This document shows, piece after piece, positions 50,895 to 58,965 of a stretch of 64,000 bases of DNA. The first letter of the stretch is position 1. Each line of letters begins with the position of its first letter. The position numbers and the translations under genes are program-made. The notes beneath the pieces were generated by a model. That model made no database searches, was not told the DNA's origin, and saw only the letters and a program-made list of their open reading frames with translations. Source of the DNA: Chitinophagaceae bacterium LGM1. Lineage in GTDB: Bacteria; Bacteroidota; Bacteroidia; Chitinophagales; Chitinophagaceae. The DNA lies in assembly GCA_018604165.1 (NCBI GenBank), contig CP075895.1, forward strand, positions 2,165,001 through 2,229,000, read 5' to 3'.

Positions 50895-52319
50895 TCAGCA
50901 TTCGGGCAGGCTAAGCGGCACTTTGGTAGCCAAGCCGCCCTCGGCTGTTTCTTTGTATTTGTGGTTCATATCCAGCGCGGTTTCCCACATGGTTTGTACC
51001 ACATGGTCCAGCGATACTTTGGCATTATCTGGGTTGCTTTGCAATGCCAGTTGCGATGCGGTGATGGCTTTAATAGCCCCCATCGTATTGCGCTCTATGC
51101 ATGGCACTTGTACCAATCCGGCAACAGGGTCGCAGGTCAAGCCCAAGTGGTGCTCCATCGCTATCTCCGCAGCCATCAGGCATTGGCGGGCATTGCCGCC
51201 GAGGCTCTCTGTAAGTGCAGCAGCAGCCATAGCAGACGATACGCCTATTTCTGCCTGACAACCACCCATAGCGGCAGACAGTGTTGCGCCTTTTTTGAAG
51301 ATGCTGCCTATCTCTGATGCAGTGAGCAGGAAGTTGATGATTTTCTCATCATCAAAGCCATCGCAAAACGTGATGAAGTAATGCAACACAGCAGGCACTA
51401 CACCTGCCGCACCATTGGTAGGTGCCGTTACCACACGGCTGAAGGATGCGTTCTCTTCATTGACCGCCAATGCAAAACAGCTAACCCAATCGAGTATATA
51501 CTGAAAGCTATGTCCCCCCTCGCGGATGGCTTGTACCCACTCTATATGGTTGTTGTATGTTCTGCCCTTTAATTGTTTTGTGTTGAGCCCTGCCGCACGG
51601 CGTTTCACCTGCAAGCCGCCGGGCAATTCGCCGCTGATGTGGCAACCACGATAGATGCAGTCGCGCATCACTTGCCATATCTTCAATACACCTTGTTTGG
51701 TGGCTTCTTCGCTGCGCCATGCGTGTTCGTTTTCCATTACCACCTCGTAGATGTGCAGCCCCGTTTTGCGACACCAGTGCAGCAGATCGTCTGCTTTTTC
51801 TATGGGGAATGGTAAGTCCACATCATTAGCGGCATTATTGTCCTCACCTTCTTTTACCACAAAGCCACCACCAATGGAGTAAAACGTTTCGGCTATTTCA
51901 TCGCCATTGCTAAACGTACACAAAAATGTAACCGCATTGGGGTGAAAAGGCAGGCTTTCATCCATCAGAAATACGACATCTTCTGCAGGGTCAAAGTCAA
52001 TAATTCTTGACAGCCCGAGGTTCATTTTCTTTTCGCTGGCTATCTGGTTGAGGCGAGGTGTTATTTCGTTTACATCAAACGTTACAGGGTCTTCGCCATT
52101 CAGCCCCAGTATCACGGCTACATCCGTGCCATGCCCCTTGCCCGTTTTGGCAAGCGAGCCATAGAGCAATACTTTTACCGACTGCACATTATCTATCCCC
52201 TTGCTTTTTATGGTATCTACAAAACGCAGTGCCGCGCGCCATGGGCCAAGTGTGTGCGAACTGCTGGGGCCTACTCCTATCTTAAAAATATCAAATACCG
52301 ATATACACTCTTTTTTCAC
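50895..52319 (-). CDS. sdaA: L-serine ammonia-lyase, single-chain iron-sulfur type
   Basis: A 474-residue iron-sulfur enzyme converting serine to pyruvate and ammonia. The opening [22 protein letters not shown] is characteristic, as are the middle [35 protein letters not shown] and the Cys-containing [25 protein letters not shown]. The start codon is GTG (52317-52319). The waaA gene follows after 6 bases, so the pair may share a transcript although functions differ. Confidence 0.95.
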   Translation of the reverse strand: MKKECISVFDIFKIGVGPSSSHTLGPWRAALRFVDTIKSKGIDNVQSVKVLLYGSLAKTGKGHGTDVAVILGLNGEDPVTFDVNEITPRLNQIASEKKMNLGLSRIIDFDPAEDVVFLMDESLPFHPNAVTFLCTFSNGDEIAETFYSIGGGFVVKEGEDNNAANDVDLPFPIEKADDLLHWCRKTGLHIYEVVMENEHAWRSEEATKQGVLKIWQVMRDCIYRGCHISGELPGGLQVKRRAAGLNTKQLKGRTYNNHIEWVQAIREGGHSFQYILDWVSCFALAVNEENASFSRVVTAPTNGAAGVVPAVLHYFITFCDGFDDEKIINFLLTASEIGSIFKKGATLSAAMGGCQAEIGVSSAMAAAALTESLGGNARQCLMAAEIAMEHHLGLTCDPVAGLVQVPCIERNTMGAIKAITASQLALQSNPDNAKVSLDHVVQTMWETALDMNHKYKETAEGGLATKVPLSLPEC

Positions 52320-52346
52320 CGTCTGATTTTAGTTGTAAAAATAAAA

Positions 52347-52366
52347 GGGGGAATGAAAATTCCCCC
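52347..52366 (-). terminator. Terminator after the fasciclin gene
   Basis: Arms GGGGGAAT (52347-52354) and ATTCCCCC (52359-52366) with loop GAAA; on the minus strand a TTTTATTTTT tract follows. Confidence 0.75.
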
Positions 52367-52416
52367 TAAAGATACTATGAAGCTTACAAAAAAATCCGTC
52401 GTACAGCCATATTATG

Positions 52417-52980
52417 TTATGGCATCAATACTTTATCTATTACGTGTATCACGCCGTTGCTTTGGTTCACGTCTTTAATGGTTACTTTCGCTACATTGCC
52501 CTTAGCGTCTTTTACCCATACCCAGTTGTCTTTCCACATAAAAGTCAAGTCTTCGCCCTGCACGGTTTTGGCAGTGTATTTGCCGCCGCCTTTTTTAATG
52601 GCATCCATTATCTGCTGCGCGCTCCACCTGCCGGCTACTACGTGGTAAGTGAGTACTGCCGTCAGTGTGCCTTTATTTTCGGGCTTCAGCAGGTTATCTA
52701 CCGTGCCTGCGGGCAGCATATCAAAAGCCGCGTTGGTAGGTGCAAATACCGTAAAAGGACCTGCGCTTTGCAGGGTTTCTACCAAGCCTGCTGCCTTAAC
52801 GGCTGCTACCAGTGTAGTGTGGTCTTTCGAGTTCACCGCGTTTTCTACAATATTCTTTGAGGGGTACATGGGTGCACCGCCTACCATTACTGTTTTCTCA
52901 CCTTTTTTAGCCATCGTAGTTTCAGGTGTTAATGCAAATAAAGCTGCCGCTACGGCGGGGATTAACATGATACGTTTCAT
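52417..52980 (-). CDS. Fasciclin (FAS1) domain protein, exported
   Basis: A 187-residue secreted protein with a signal peptide (MKRIMLIPAVAAALFALTPETTMA). One FAS1 domain covers about 40-187: DHTTLVAAVKAAGLVETLQSAGPFTVFAPTNAAFDMLPAG, LTYHVVAGRWS, and the C-terminal VIHVIDKVLMP. Single FAS1 proteins mediate adhesion or extracellular matrix contact in other systems; here the role is unknown. It is flanked by its own terminator. Confidence 0.92.
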   Translation of the reverse strand: MKRIMLIPAVAAALFALTPETTMAKKGEKTVMVGGAPMYPSKNIVENAVNSKDHTTLVAAVKAAGLVETLQSAGPFTVFAPTNAAFDMLPAGTVDNLLKPENKGTLTAVLTYHVVAGRWSAQQIMDAIKKGGGKYTAKTVQGEDLTFMWKDNWVWVKDAKGNVAKVTIKDVNQSNGVIHVIDKVLMP

Positions 52981-53114
52981 ACAAGTTGATTTTTTAAAGT
53001 TTAATAATTGTGTTACAGATACAGATACGGCTGGTTTTGTTTTTTGGTTTTACAGAAAAGAAAAATATTTAGTTTTATAATCAATATCTGTAAACACTTT
53101 CATTTGATAAGGTT

Positions 53115-53480
53115 ATGATTAGTGAGAAATATGATTTTGTAGATTGCATTGTTGTCGATTTTAATATTGATAAAAATGCAAAACAGTTTGATTTAACTAC
53201 TGAAGCCTACTATCCCAGCTACATTTCAAACAACAGAAGAAAGAAAGGACTTCTCAAAATAATAGTGAGTGATATTCGTAGTATCAAAATGGATATATCT
53301 AGTGAGTTTTATACAGATTTGGAAATAAAGCATAGTGTTGATGGTGATGATAATAAATCAAATGAAATTTATTTAGCTGAAATAGCTAAGACAGATAATT
53401 CAGTATATAGAATCAATATTGTAACAGATTTTATACGCATTCAAGCAACTTCTGTTTATTGTGAATTGCATGAATTATAA
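53115..53480 (+). CDS. Hypothetical AT-rich protein, small cytosolic
   Basis: A 121-residue protein with beta-rich pattern (FVDCIVVDFNIDKNAKQFDLTTEAYYPSY, LLKIIVSDIRSIKMDI) and no signal peptide. The DNA is much more AT-rich than the flanking genes. The pattern of a short beta-sheet protein with a conserved VDxxxxxF and AYYP recalls small immunity-like proteins but no family is named. It ends directly before a hairpin terminator. Confidence 0.55.
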   Translation: MISEKYDFVDCIVVDFNIDKNAKQFDLTTEAYYPSYISNNRRKKGLLKIIVSDIRSIKMDISSEFYTDLEIKHSVDGDDNKSNEIYLAEIAKTDNSVYRINIVTDFIRIQATSVYCELHEL

Positions 53481-53504
53481 AAGCCCTACCATTGGCAGGG
53501 CTTT
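53480..53504. terminator. Terminator between the 53115 gene and sppA
   Basis: Arms AAAGCCCT (53480-53487) and AGGGCTTT (53497-53504), with an inner CC/GG pair. It lies between the plus-strand 53115 gene and the convergent minus-strand sppA and could serve both. Confidence 0.6.
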
Positions 53505-53528
53505 AAACATAATACTATAATATTCAGA

Positions 53529-55304
53529 TTATTGCGTAATAATACTGAACGGCATCAGTGCCATTACGCCGCCATTCATTTTTTGCAGTTGTTTCAATTG
53601 CCTGTACCAATCGTATTCTTTACCAAATTCTTTCTTCACAACTTGCTCTGCTATGCTGGCGTTGTTGCCTTTAAAGCGCTTCAGCATATTCTCAAATTTA
53701 TCTATCGGCTCCGGATAGGTTACGGTATTATAGTCTTTCAGCTTGGCTAATGCTGCCGCACTGGCTATGGCACGGTCCAGATTGCCGAGTCCATCTATCA
53801 GTTTTATCTGCAAAGCATCCGTACCACTCCATACACGGCCTTGTGCAAAGCTATCTACCATTGCTACGTCCATTTTGCGACCAGCCGCTACACGACTTTT
53901 GAAGATGGTGTATATATTATCTACCGAGCGTTGCACTTTGGCTGCTTCGTCTGTCGTCAGCGGGCGTATGCCATTTGGGAAGTCTGCATAAGGGGCATTC
54001 TTCACACCATCAAACGTAACACCCATTTTGTTGCGCCACAGTTTTTCGCTGTTGAACATCATAGTGAATACACCAATGCTGCCTGTGATGGTATTGGGCA
54101 TAGCAAAAATGCTATCTGCCTGACAAAGGATATAATAACCACCCGATGCTGCCACATCGCCCATAGAGGCTACTAATGGCTTTTTAGCTTTCAGCAGTTG
54201 CAATTCGCGCAGTATTACTTCTGATGCCAATGCGCTGCCACCACCTGAGTTGACACGCAATACCACTGCTTTTACTTTATCGTTGTTGCGCAGCTTGCGT
54301 ATCTCGTCTATCATGTCTTGCGATGCTATCTGATAGTCATCATCGCTTTCACCATCTATTATATTACCCTCAGCAAACAATACTGCCACACGTTCATCGC
54401 CACCATTATCATCACTAACAGTAGCTGCGTATTCAGACAGGCTCAGGTATTTTATCTTATCTTTTTCTTTACCGCCTGTTTTGGCTTTGATGCGGTTTTC
54501 TACCTCATCCCAATACAGCAGGTTTGATACCAGTTTGTTTTTCAATGCATCCTGTGGAAACTCTATCGTACCACTTGCAGCTAATTGATGCAGGGCAATC
54601 GTATCGAGCTTGGTAAACTGCGATGATGCTTGCAGGAATTCGCTCCAGAAGTCTTTCTGAAACTCGGTTATCTGCGCGCGGTTGGCATCGCTCATTTTAT
54701 CTGCACGGAAAGGCTCTGTAGCACTTTTGAATTTGCCTGCATAGAATATTTCAGGCTCAAGCTCCAGTTTATCCAATGTGCCTTTAAAGAAAGCCAGCGT
54801 GGTAGCAAAACCTTTCAGTTCCATATCGCCCATCGGGTTCAGGAATATGCTGTCTGCCGCCGTAGCCATGTAGTATGCACCTTGTGTTATGTTTTCACCG
54901 TAGGCATATACAAACTTGCCGCTAGCTTTAAAATCCTGTATAGCACCACGCAGTTGTTGCATGGTAGCCCAGCCGTTAGCACTCGGGTTCAACTTGATGA
55001 GGATGCCCTTGATGTTATCATCATCCTTAGCCTCTTGCAGTGCATTGATGGCATGGTACACGCCTACGCTGTTTTCATCGCCATCGGCAAATATAGCCAG
55101 CGAATTGCGCTCGCTCTGCTCGTGCAGGCGTTTGCTGAGGTCAATAGTCAGCACTGTGTTTTTAGCTACCTGTGGTTCTTTGTCAGACTTCATAGAGCTG
55201 GAAACAGCCGATACGATAAGGCCGATAAACACACCGAAAATGATAATGCCCGTTACAATCATCGCCAGCAGCGATGCGAAGAACATTTTAAAAAATTGTT
55301 TCAT
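53529..55304 (-). CDS. sppA: Signal peptide peptidase SppA (67K type)
   Basis: A 591-residue membrane-bound serine/lysine protease that degrades remnant signal peptides. An N-terminal membrane helix (FFKMFFASLLAMIVTGIIIFGVFIG) precedes two tandem S49 domains: the first has the GAYYMATAADSI region with a lysine nearby, the second carries the nucleophile Ser in MGDVAASGGYYI after VNSGGGSALASEVILREL. ITGSIGVFTMMFN follows. The double-domain length fits the 67K-type enzyme. Standalone, convergent to the 53115 gene. Confidence 0.94.
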   Translation of the reverse strand: MKQFFKMFFASLLAMIVTGIIIFGVFIGLIVSAVSSSMKSDKEPQVAKNTVLTIDLSKRLHEQSERNSLAIFADGDENSVGVYHAINALQEAKDDDNIKGILIKLNPSANGWATMQQLRGAIQDFKASGKFVYAYGENITQGAYYMATAADSIFLNPMGDMELKGFATTLAFFKGTLDKLELEPEIFYAGKFKSATEPFRADKMSDANRAQITEFQKDFWSEFLQASSQFTKLDTIALHQLAASGTIEFPQDALKNKLVSNLLYWDEVENRIKAKTGGKEKDKIKYLSLSEYAATVSDDNGGDERVAVLFAEGNIIDGESDDDYQIASQDMIDEIRKLRNNDKVKAVVLRVNSGGGSALASEVILRELQLLKAKKPLVASMGDVAASGGYYILCQADSIFAMPNTITGSIGVFTMMFNSEKLWRNKMGVTFDGVKNAPYADFPNGIRPLTTDEAAKVQRSVDNIYTIFKSRVAAGRKMDVAMVDSFAQGRVWSGTDALQIKLIDGLGNLDRAIASAAALAKLKDYNTVTYPEPIDKFENMLKRFKGNNASIAEQVVKKEFGKEYDWYRQLKQLQKMNGGVMALMPFSIITQ

Positions 55305-55454
55305 CCGTTTTTAGTTTGAGATTTTGAGTTATCTGCTAATAACCACGCAAATATACAGGTAAAACAATGTGTGTATATCCTGAAAATCGGCGAACGGGGG
55401 TAGATAGTAGGTGAAGTTTTATTTTTAACTTGCCAATAAACGCTGAATATCGGT

Positions 55455-56033
55455 ATGCGGTATCTATTATTTATATGGCTGATGGTTTGGGGATGCCTGC
55501 CTGCATTGGCGCAGGATGTACACAATCCGCTGATACCTGATGCTGAAAGGGTATGGAAATCGTACCAGATATTAGAAAAGAACAGGCTTGCCATTATTCA
55601 GCAGTTCGACTATCTGAACAGTTTCCCCAAAACAAAAGATGTGTTTGTAGCGGTGTTTGACCCCGACGACCGTAAGCAACTGCATTATATATATGAACCC
55701 TACCTGACGGCACTGGAAGAAGCTGGCAAAGTACTGCCCGATAGTGTGCTGAAAATAGGCATAGGCATTTGCAAAGACATGAAATGGAGCAGCGGCGTGA
55801 GCGACAGGCTGCAACACGTAGTACTGGTAGTAGCGGCAGACCACCCCGAAATATTTGTAGAACAAGCCTACAAGCTGAAGAAAAAAGAACTGGAAGCACT
55901 GATACAATACCTTGCCGATGTAGAAAACAACCCGCTATGCGCCATTTACCAAAAGCTGCTGAAAAACCTGCACGAGGTAGGGGCGTATAATATAGAGGGA
56001 AAACTGCTAAGGGCGAAAGGGAGTGGGCATTAG
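55455..56033 (+). CDS. Hypothetical exported protein
   Basis: A 192-residue protein with a signal peptide (MRYLLFIWLMVWGCLPALA). The mature part is an alpha/beta-looking sequence, with TKDVFVAVFDPDDRKQLHY, VLKIGIGICKDMKWSSGVSDR and RLQHVVLVVAADHPEIFVEQA. The IGIGICKDMKW segment recalls, weakly, TPM-type phosphatase folds, but I do not assign it. Divergent to sppA by 150 bases. Confidence 0.65.
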   Translation: MRYLLFIWLMVWGCLPALAQDVHNPLIPDAERVWKSYQILEKNRLAIIQQFDYLNSFPKTKDVFVAVFDPDDRKQLHYIYEPYLTALEEAGKVLPDSVLKIGIGICKDMKWSSGVSDRLQHVVLVVAADHPEIFVEQAYKLKKKELEALIQYLADVENNPLCAIYQKLLKNLHEVGAYNIEGKLLRAKGSGH

Positions 56034-56118
56034 GGGGTTAGAAACGCTGTGCTTGTATAGACGTAGAGCAAATTTGGTGCAATAGAATAACAGATAGTTT
56101 AATATTATTTATTAGGAC

Positions 56119-57261
56119 ATGGACATACTACCTATAATTAAATTACTTAATGAGGCTAATGATTGTGTAGATATTCTCACAACAAATGGAGATGAAGTGC
56201 TTGGAATGAATGCTAATTTCTTTTTAGCAGCACTCACTAATAATGGATGTAAAGTAAGATACATACAATCTAAGCATGAGAATGTAGATAATAATCCTAC
56301 TGTGGATGACATTCTTTTCTCATTTGGCTCCAATGCAATAAAAGCTTTTATATACAACTATACTGAATATAGTTGTGTCATAATTGATAATAAAATTGGG
56401 TTTAGCTTAGAAAACACACTCACAACTAGCCCCGAAAGCATCTTGAATTTACAAGCTGATGTGAATAAACTACAATCAGATTTTAATGCAATTTGGGATA
56501 ATAACTATCCTCAAAAGAAAATTAAAGCTGTTTGTGATGTGATTGACACACTAACGTACCTTGACTTTAAAAGAGGGGATATATTATTTAGAGGTCAATG
56601 TAACCATGAATGGGAAGCTACTCCTACAATATTTCGCGATGTAACTATTGATATAAAAGAATTTGAAGTAGAAGCATTAAAATCAATATTTACAAGAAAT
56701 AACAACAAATACTTAAACAATTTTGACCCTTTAAATTACTTTGTTGTTAACCAACATTATGGAACTCCAACTCGGCTTCTTGATTTAACGAGAGATGCAC
56801 TTATCGGACTATTTTTTGCTTGTCATGACCCAGCCGATAATTTCGGAAATAAAGACGGGAAACTATATTTGCTAGAACGCGCTCAATACGCTAGCATCGA
56901 TTTCAATGGTAAACATCTTGAGGTTTTTAAGGAAATACCAAATAAAGAATCTGTACCATATTATTTAGGTAGAGTCCATTTCAGAGAACCTGTGCTATTT
57001 GAACCAATTATCAAAAACCCTCGAATGAGATATCAAGAAGGCATTTTTATATTGTTTCCGTATATACAAGACTCTATTACTTATTCAAGTATTGAGGGGT
57101 ACAATCGCTACAGAAACAAAGAAGTTACTGATGAGGATAAAAAATATTGGACTGCATGCAAGCTAGTTGACAAGCAATTTAAGAAGAGCATTCTAAAAGA
57201 ATTAAAAGACTCTTATGGAATTTGTCAAGAAACAATTTTCCCAAAAACTATGTTAGACTAG
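56119..57261 (+). CDS. FRG-domain protein
   Basis: A 380-residue AT-rich gene. The FRG domain covers about 145-300: DILFRGQCNHEWEATPTIFRD, then VVNQHYGTPTRLLDLTRDALIGLFFACHD, both hallmark segments with conserved Arg and the TRLLD motif. The first 140 residues form an unrelated N-terminal part (MDILPIIKLLNEANDCVDILT, DDILFSFGSNAIKAFIYN) without a known family. FRG domains occur in mobile and defence-linked proteins but their activity is unclear. The base composition suggests transfer. Confidence 0.8.
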   Translation: MDILPIIKLLNEANDCVDILTTNGDEVLGMNANFFLAALTNNGCKVRYIQSKHENVDNNPTVDDILFSFGSNAIKAFIYNYTEYSCVIIDNKIGFSLENTLTTSPESILNLQADVNKLQSDFNAIWDNNYPQKKIKAVCDVIDTLTYLDFKRGDILFRGQCNHEWEATPTIFRDVTIDIKEFEVEALKSIFTRNNNKYLNNFDPLNYFVVNQHYGTPTRLLDLTRDALIGLFFACHDPADNFGNKDGKLYLLERAQYASIDFNGKHLEVFKEIPNKESVPYYLGRVHFREPVLFEPIIKNPRMRYQEGIFILFPYIQDSITYSSIEGYNRYRNKEVTDEDKKYWTACKLVDKQFKKSILKELKDSYGICQETIFPKTMLD

Positions 57262-57614
57262 ATATCACTCTTTTCTACTAAACTCTCTCTGAAAGGCAAT
57301 TTTGCACTTTAGCTAAATAAAATAATAGAACTCACTCTTCCAAATGTTCCGTAGGAACAAAAGCTTTGTAGCAATACATATAAAGACACACCCCGTCCCT
57401 TAGGGACGGAACGACGTGTTATATCCAACCCGCTACGGGGTTGGGTATGTTGCTTGGCTGGTGTGCTACAACGCTATTGCCCCGACGGGGCAGGTGGTAT
57501 GCAATAACAAGTATTCCCCCTTTTGTTTTATTGCATTGTAAATGCTTTGCTCGAGCATGCCCTATAGCAAAAGGGTATAGGAAAAGAATATCTTTATATA
57601 ATAACTATACCTGA
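57262..57614 (+). repeat. 353-base intergenic region with a cluster of short palindromic modules
   Basis: Four GC-rich palindromes in sequence: TGTTCC-GTA-GGAACA (57345-57359), CCGTCCC-TTA-GGGACGG (57393-57409), CCAACC...GGTTGG (57425-57444) and TGCCCC-GAC-GGGGCA (57478-57492), with AT-rich spacers. The 71-base block 57426-57496 recurs in slightly changed form after the next gene (58124-58193). No coding sequence or tRNA is seen. Confidence 0.6.
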
Positions 57615-58109
57615 ATGAAAAACATAATTATACTGATATTAATCATCAGCACGGGTGTTTCATGTACTGAAAGAAATATTGTTTTTACTGAAACGCAGAA
57701 ACAACAAGTAGCTTTCGAAGTACGGCAAACACTAGATAGCTATACTAATGACATACACACTAAAGGATTATTGTCGGAATTTATGTATCTGGATTCAAGT
57801 GCTGATTTTTTTTGGGTGCCCCCAGGATATACTATGGCTTTATCATACGATAGTGTCAGCAATATCATCAATAGAACTGCCCCTACACTTAAACTGGTTG
57901 ATAATAATTGGAATACTTTACGCATTATACCATTGTCAGCAGTATTGGCAAACTATACAGGTGTAATACAAAGCAAAATGATATTAAAAAACGATAGTGT
58001 GCTGCTTTACAGGATGATAGAAACAGGTGTTGTGATAAAGCGTAATAATGGTTGGAAACTACTAAGCGGGCAAACAAGTATTTTACCCCCTGTTCAGGAT
58101 GTTCGATAA
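57615..58109 (+). CDS. Small NTF2-like lipoprotein
   Basis: A 164-residue protein with a lipoprotein signal (LILIISTGVSC). The mature part has the pattern of SnoaL/NTF2-like or DUF4440-like domains: a first helix (QQVAFEVRQTLDSYTNDIH), a beta-rich core, and a final GWKLLSGQTSI segment. AT-rich DNA, flanked on both sides by related palindromic repeat blocks. Function unknown. Confidence 0.68.
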   Translation: MKNIIILILIISTGVSCTERNIVFTETQKQQVAFEVRQTLDSYTNDIHTKGLLSEFMYLDSSADFFWVPPGYTMALSYDSVSNIINRTAPTLKLVDNNWNTLRIIPLSAVLANYTGVIQSKMILKNDSVLLYRMIETGVVIKRNNGWKLLSGQTSILPPVQDVR

Positions 58110-58123
58110 TATACGTCTATGTT

Positions 58124-58193
58124 CAACCCGCTACGGGGTTGGGTGTGTTGTTGGTTTGTGTGCTACAAAGCTATTGCCCCGATGGGGCAGGTG
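58124..58193 (+). repeat. Second copy of the palindromic module block
   Basis: CAACCCGCTACGGGGTTGGG followed by a diverged spacer, TGTGCTACAA, then TGCCCC-GAT-GGGGCA (58175-58189). Corresponds to 57426-57496 with scattered substitutions and one base fewer. With the first copy it flanks the 57615 gene in direct orientation. Confidence 0.65.
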
Positions 58194-58212
58194 ATATATA
58201 GTGTCCAGTTGG

Positions 58213-58278
58213 CAGGCCGGACAGGCCGGACAATATTAGATTGTTAAAACACACAATCTAAAGATAAATTTATCTTTG
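58213..58278 (+). promoter_or_regulatory. Tandem repeat, hairpin and -7 element before folK
   Basis: A tandem CAGGCCGGA x2 (58213-58230) precedes the hairpin TAGATTGT (58237-58244) / ACAATCTA (58253-58260). The palindrome AAAGATAAATTTATCTTT (58260-58277) overlaps TATCTTTG (58271-58278), a TAnnTTTG match 13 bases before the folK start. Confidence 0.45.
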
Positions 58279-58291
58279 CTACTCAATACGC

Positions 58292-58795
58292 ATGGCTCAC
58301 AACTCACGGCTTAACACTGTTTACTTACTCCTAGGCAGCAACGAGGGCAATCGTTTGGACTGGTTTGATAAGGCCATGACTTTGTTGTCGGCAGATGGTT
58401 GTCGTTTGGTGGAGCAATCTGCCGTGTACGAAACGGCTGCATGGGGTAAGGAAGACCAGCCTGATTTTCTGAATATGGCTTTGTGTATAGCAACCACCCG
58501 CCCGCCGCTTGCATTGCTGGAGCTAACGCAAAGCATAGAGGCACAGCTTGGCAGGCAGCGCACCGTACTGTGGGGGCAACGCACATTGGATATTGATATA
58601 TTACTGTATAATAATGAGGTAGTTGACACCCCTGCCCTGCGTGTACCGCACCCGCAATTACAAAACCGCCGCTTTGCTCTTGTACCGTTGGCAGATATTG
58701 CCGCTACCATCGTTCACCCCACCCTGCACAAGTCCGTAGCCGCCCTGCTGGCCGACTGCCCCGATACCCTGCCCGTGCGAGAATACAAATTTTAA
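58292..58795 (+). CDS. folK: 2-amino-4-hydroxy-6-hydroxymethyldihydropteridine pyrophosphokinase
   Basis: A 167-residue folate-pathway enzyme transferring pyrophosphate from ATP to the pterin alcohol. Motifs are LLLGSNEGNRLDWF, VYETAAWGKEDQPDFLNMAL, RTLDIDILLYNNEVV and PHPQLQNRRFALVPLADIA. Normal length, clear ATG. It stands alone, 171 bases ahead of recQ, with its own apparent promoter. Confidence 0.97.
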   Translation: MAHNSRLNTVYLLLGSNEGNRLDWFDKAMTLLSADGCRLVEQSAVYETAAWGKEDQPDFLNMALCIATTRPPLALLELTQSIEAQLGRQRTVLWGQRTLDIDILLYNNEVVDTPALRVPHPQLQNRRFALVPLADIAATIVHPTLHKSVAALLADCPDTLPVREYKF

Positions 58796-58965
58796 CCTCT
58801 GGTTAATGTCATATTAAGGGAAACCCTTGCATATCTCTTTTGATTTTCTTAACTTGATTATCGTTATTTTCGCACACCTTTCGCCAAAGGCCGCTACTAT
58901 AACAACGATTTCATATAAAGATTGCGGATGATTTGAACTATACGTTAGGTTAAAAATTGTTATTT

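Noticed and set aside
57345-58193. CRISPR array
   Set aside because: The repeats are of different palindromes, only two copies of one block exist and they flank a gene; no regular spacers and no cas genes.
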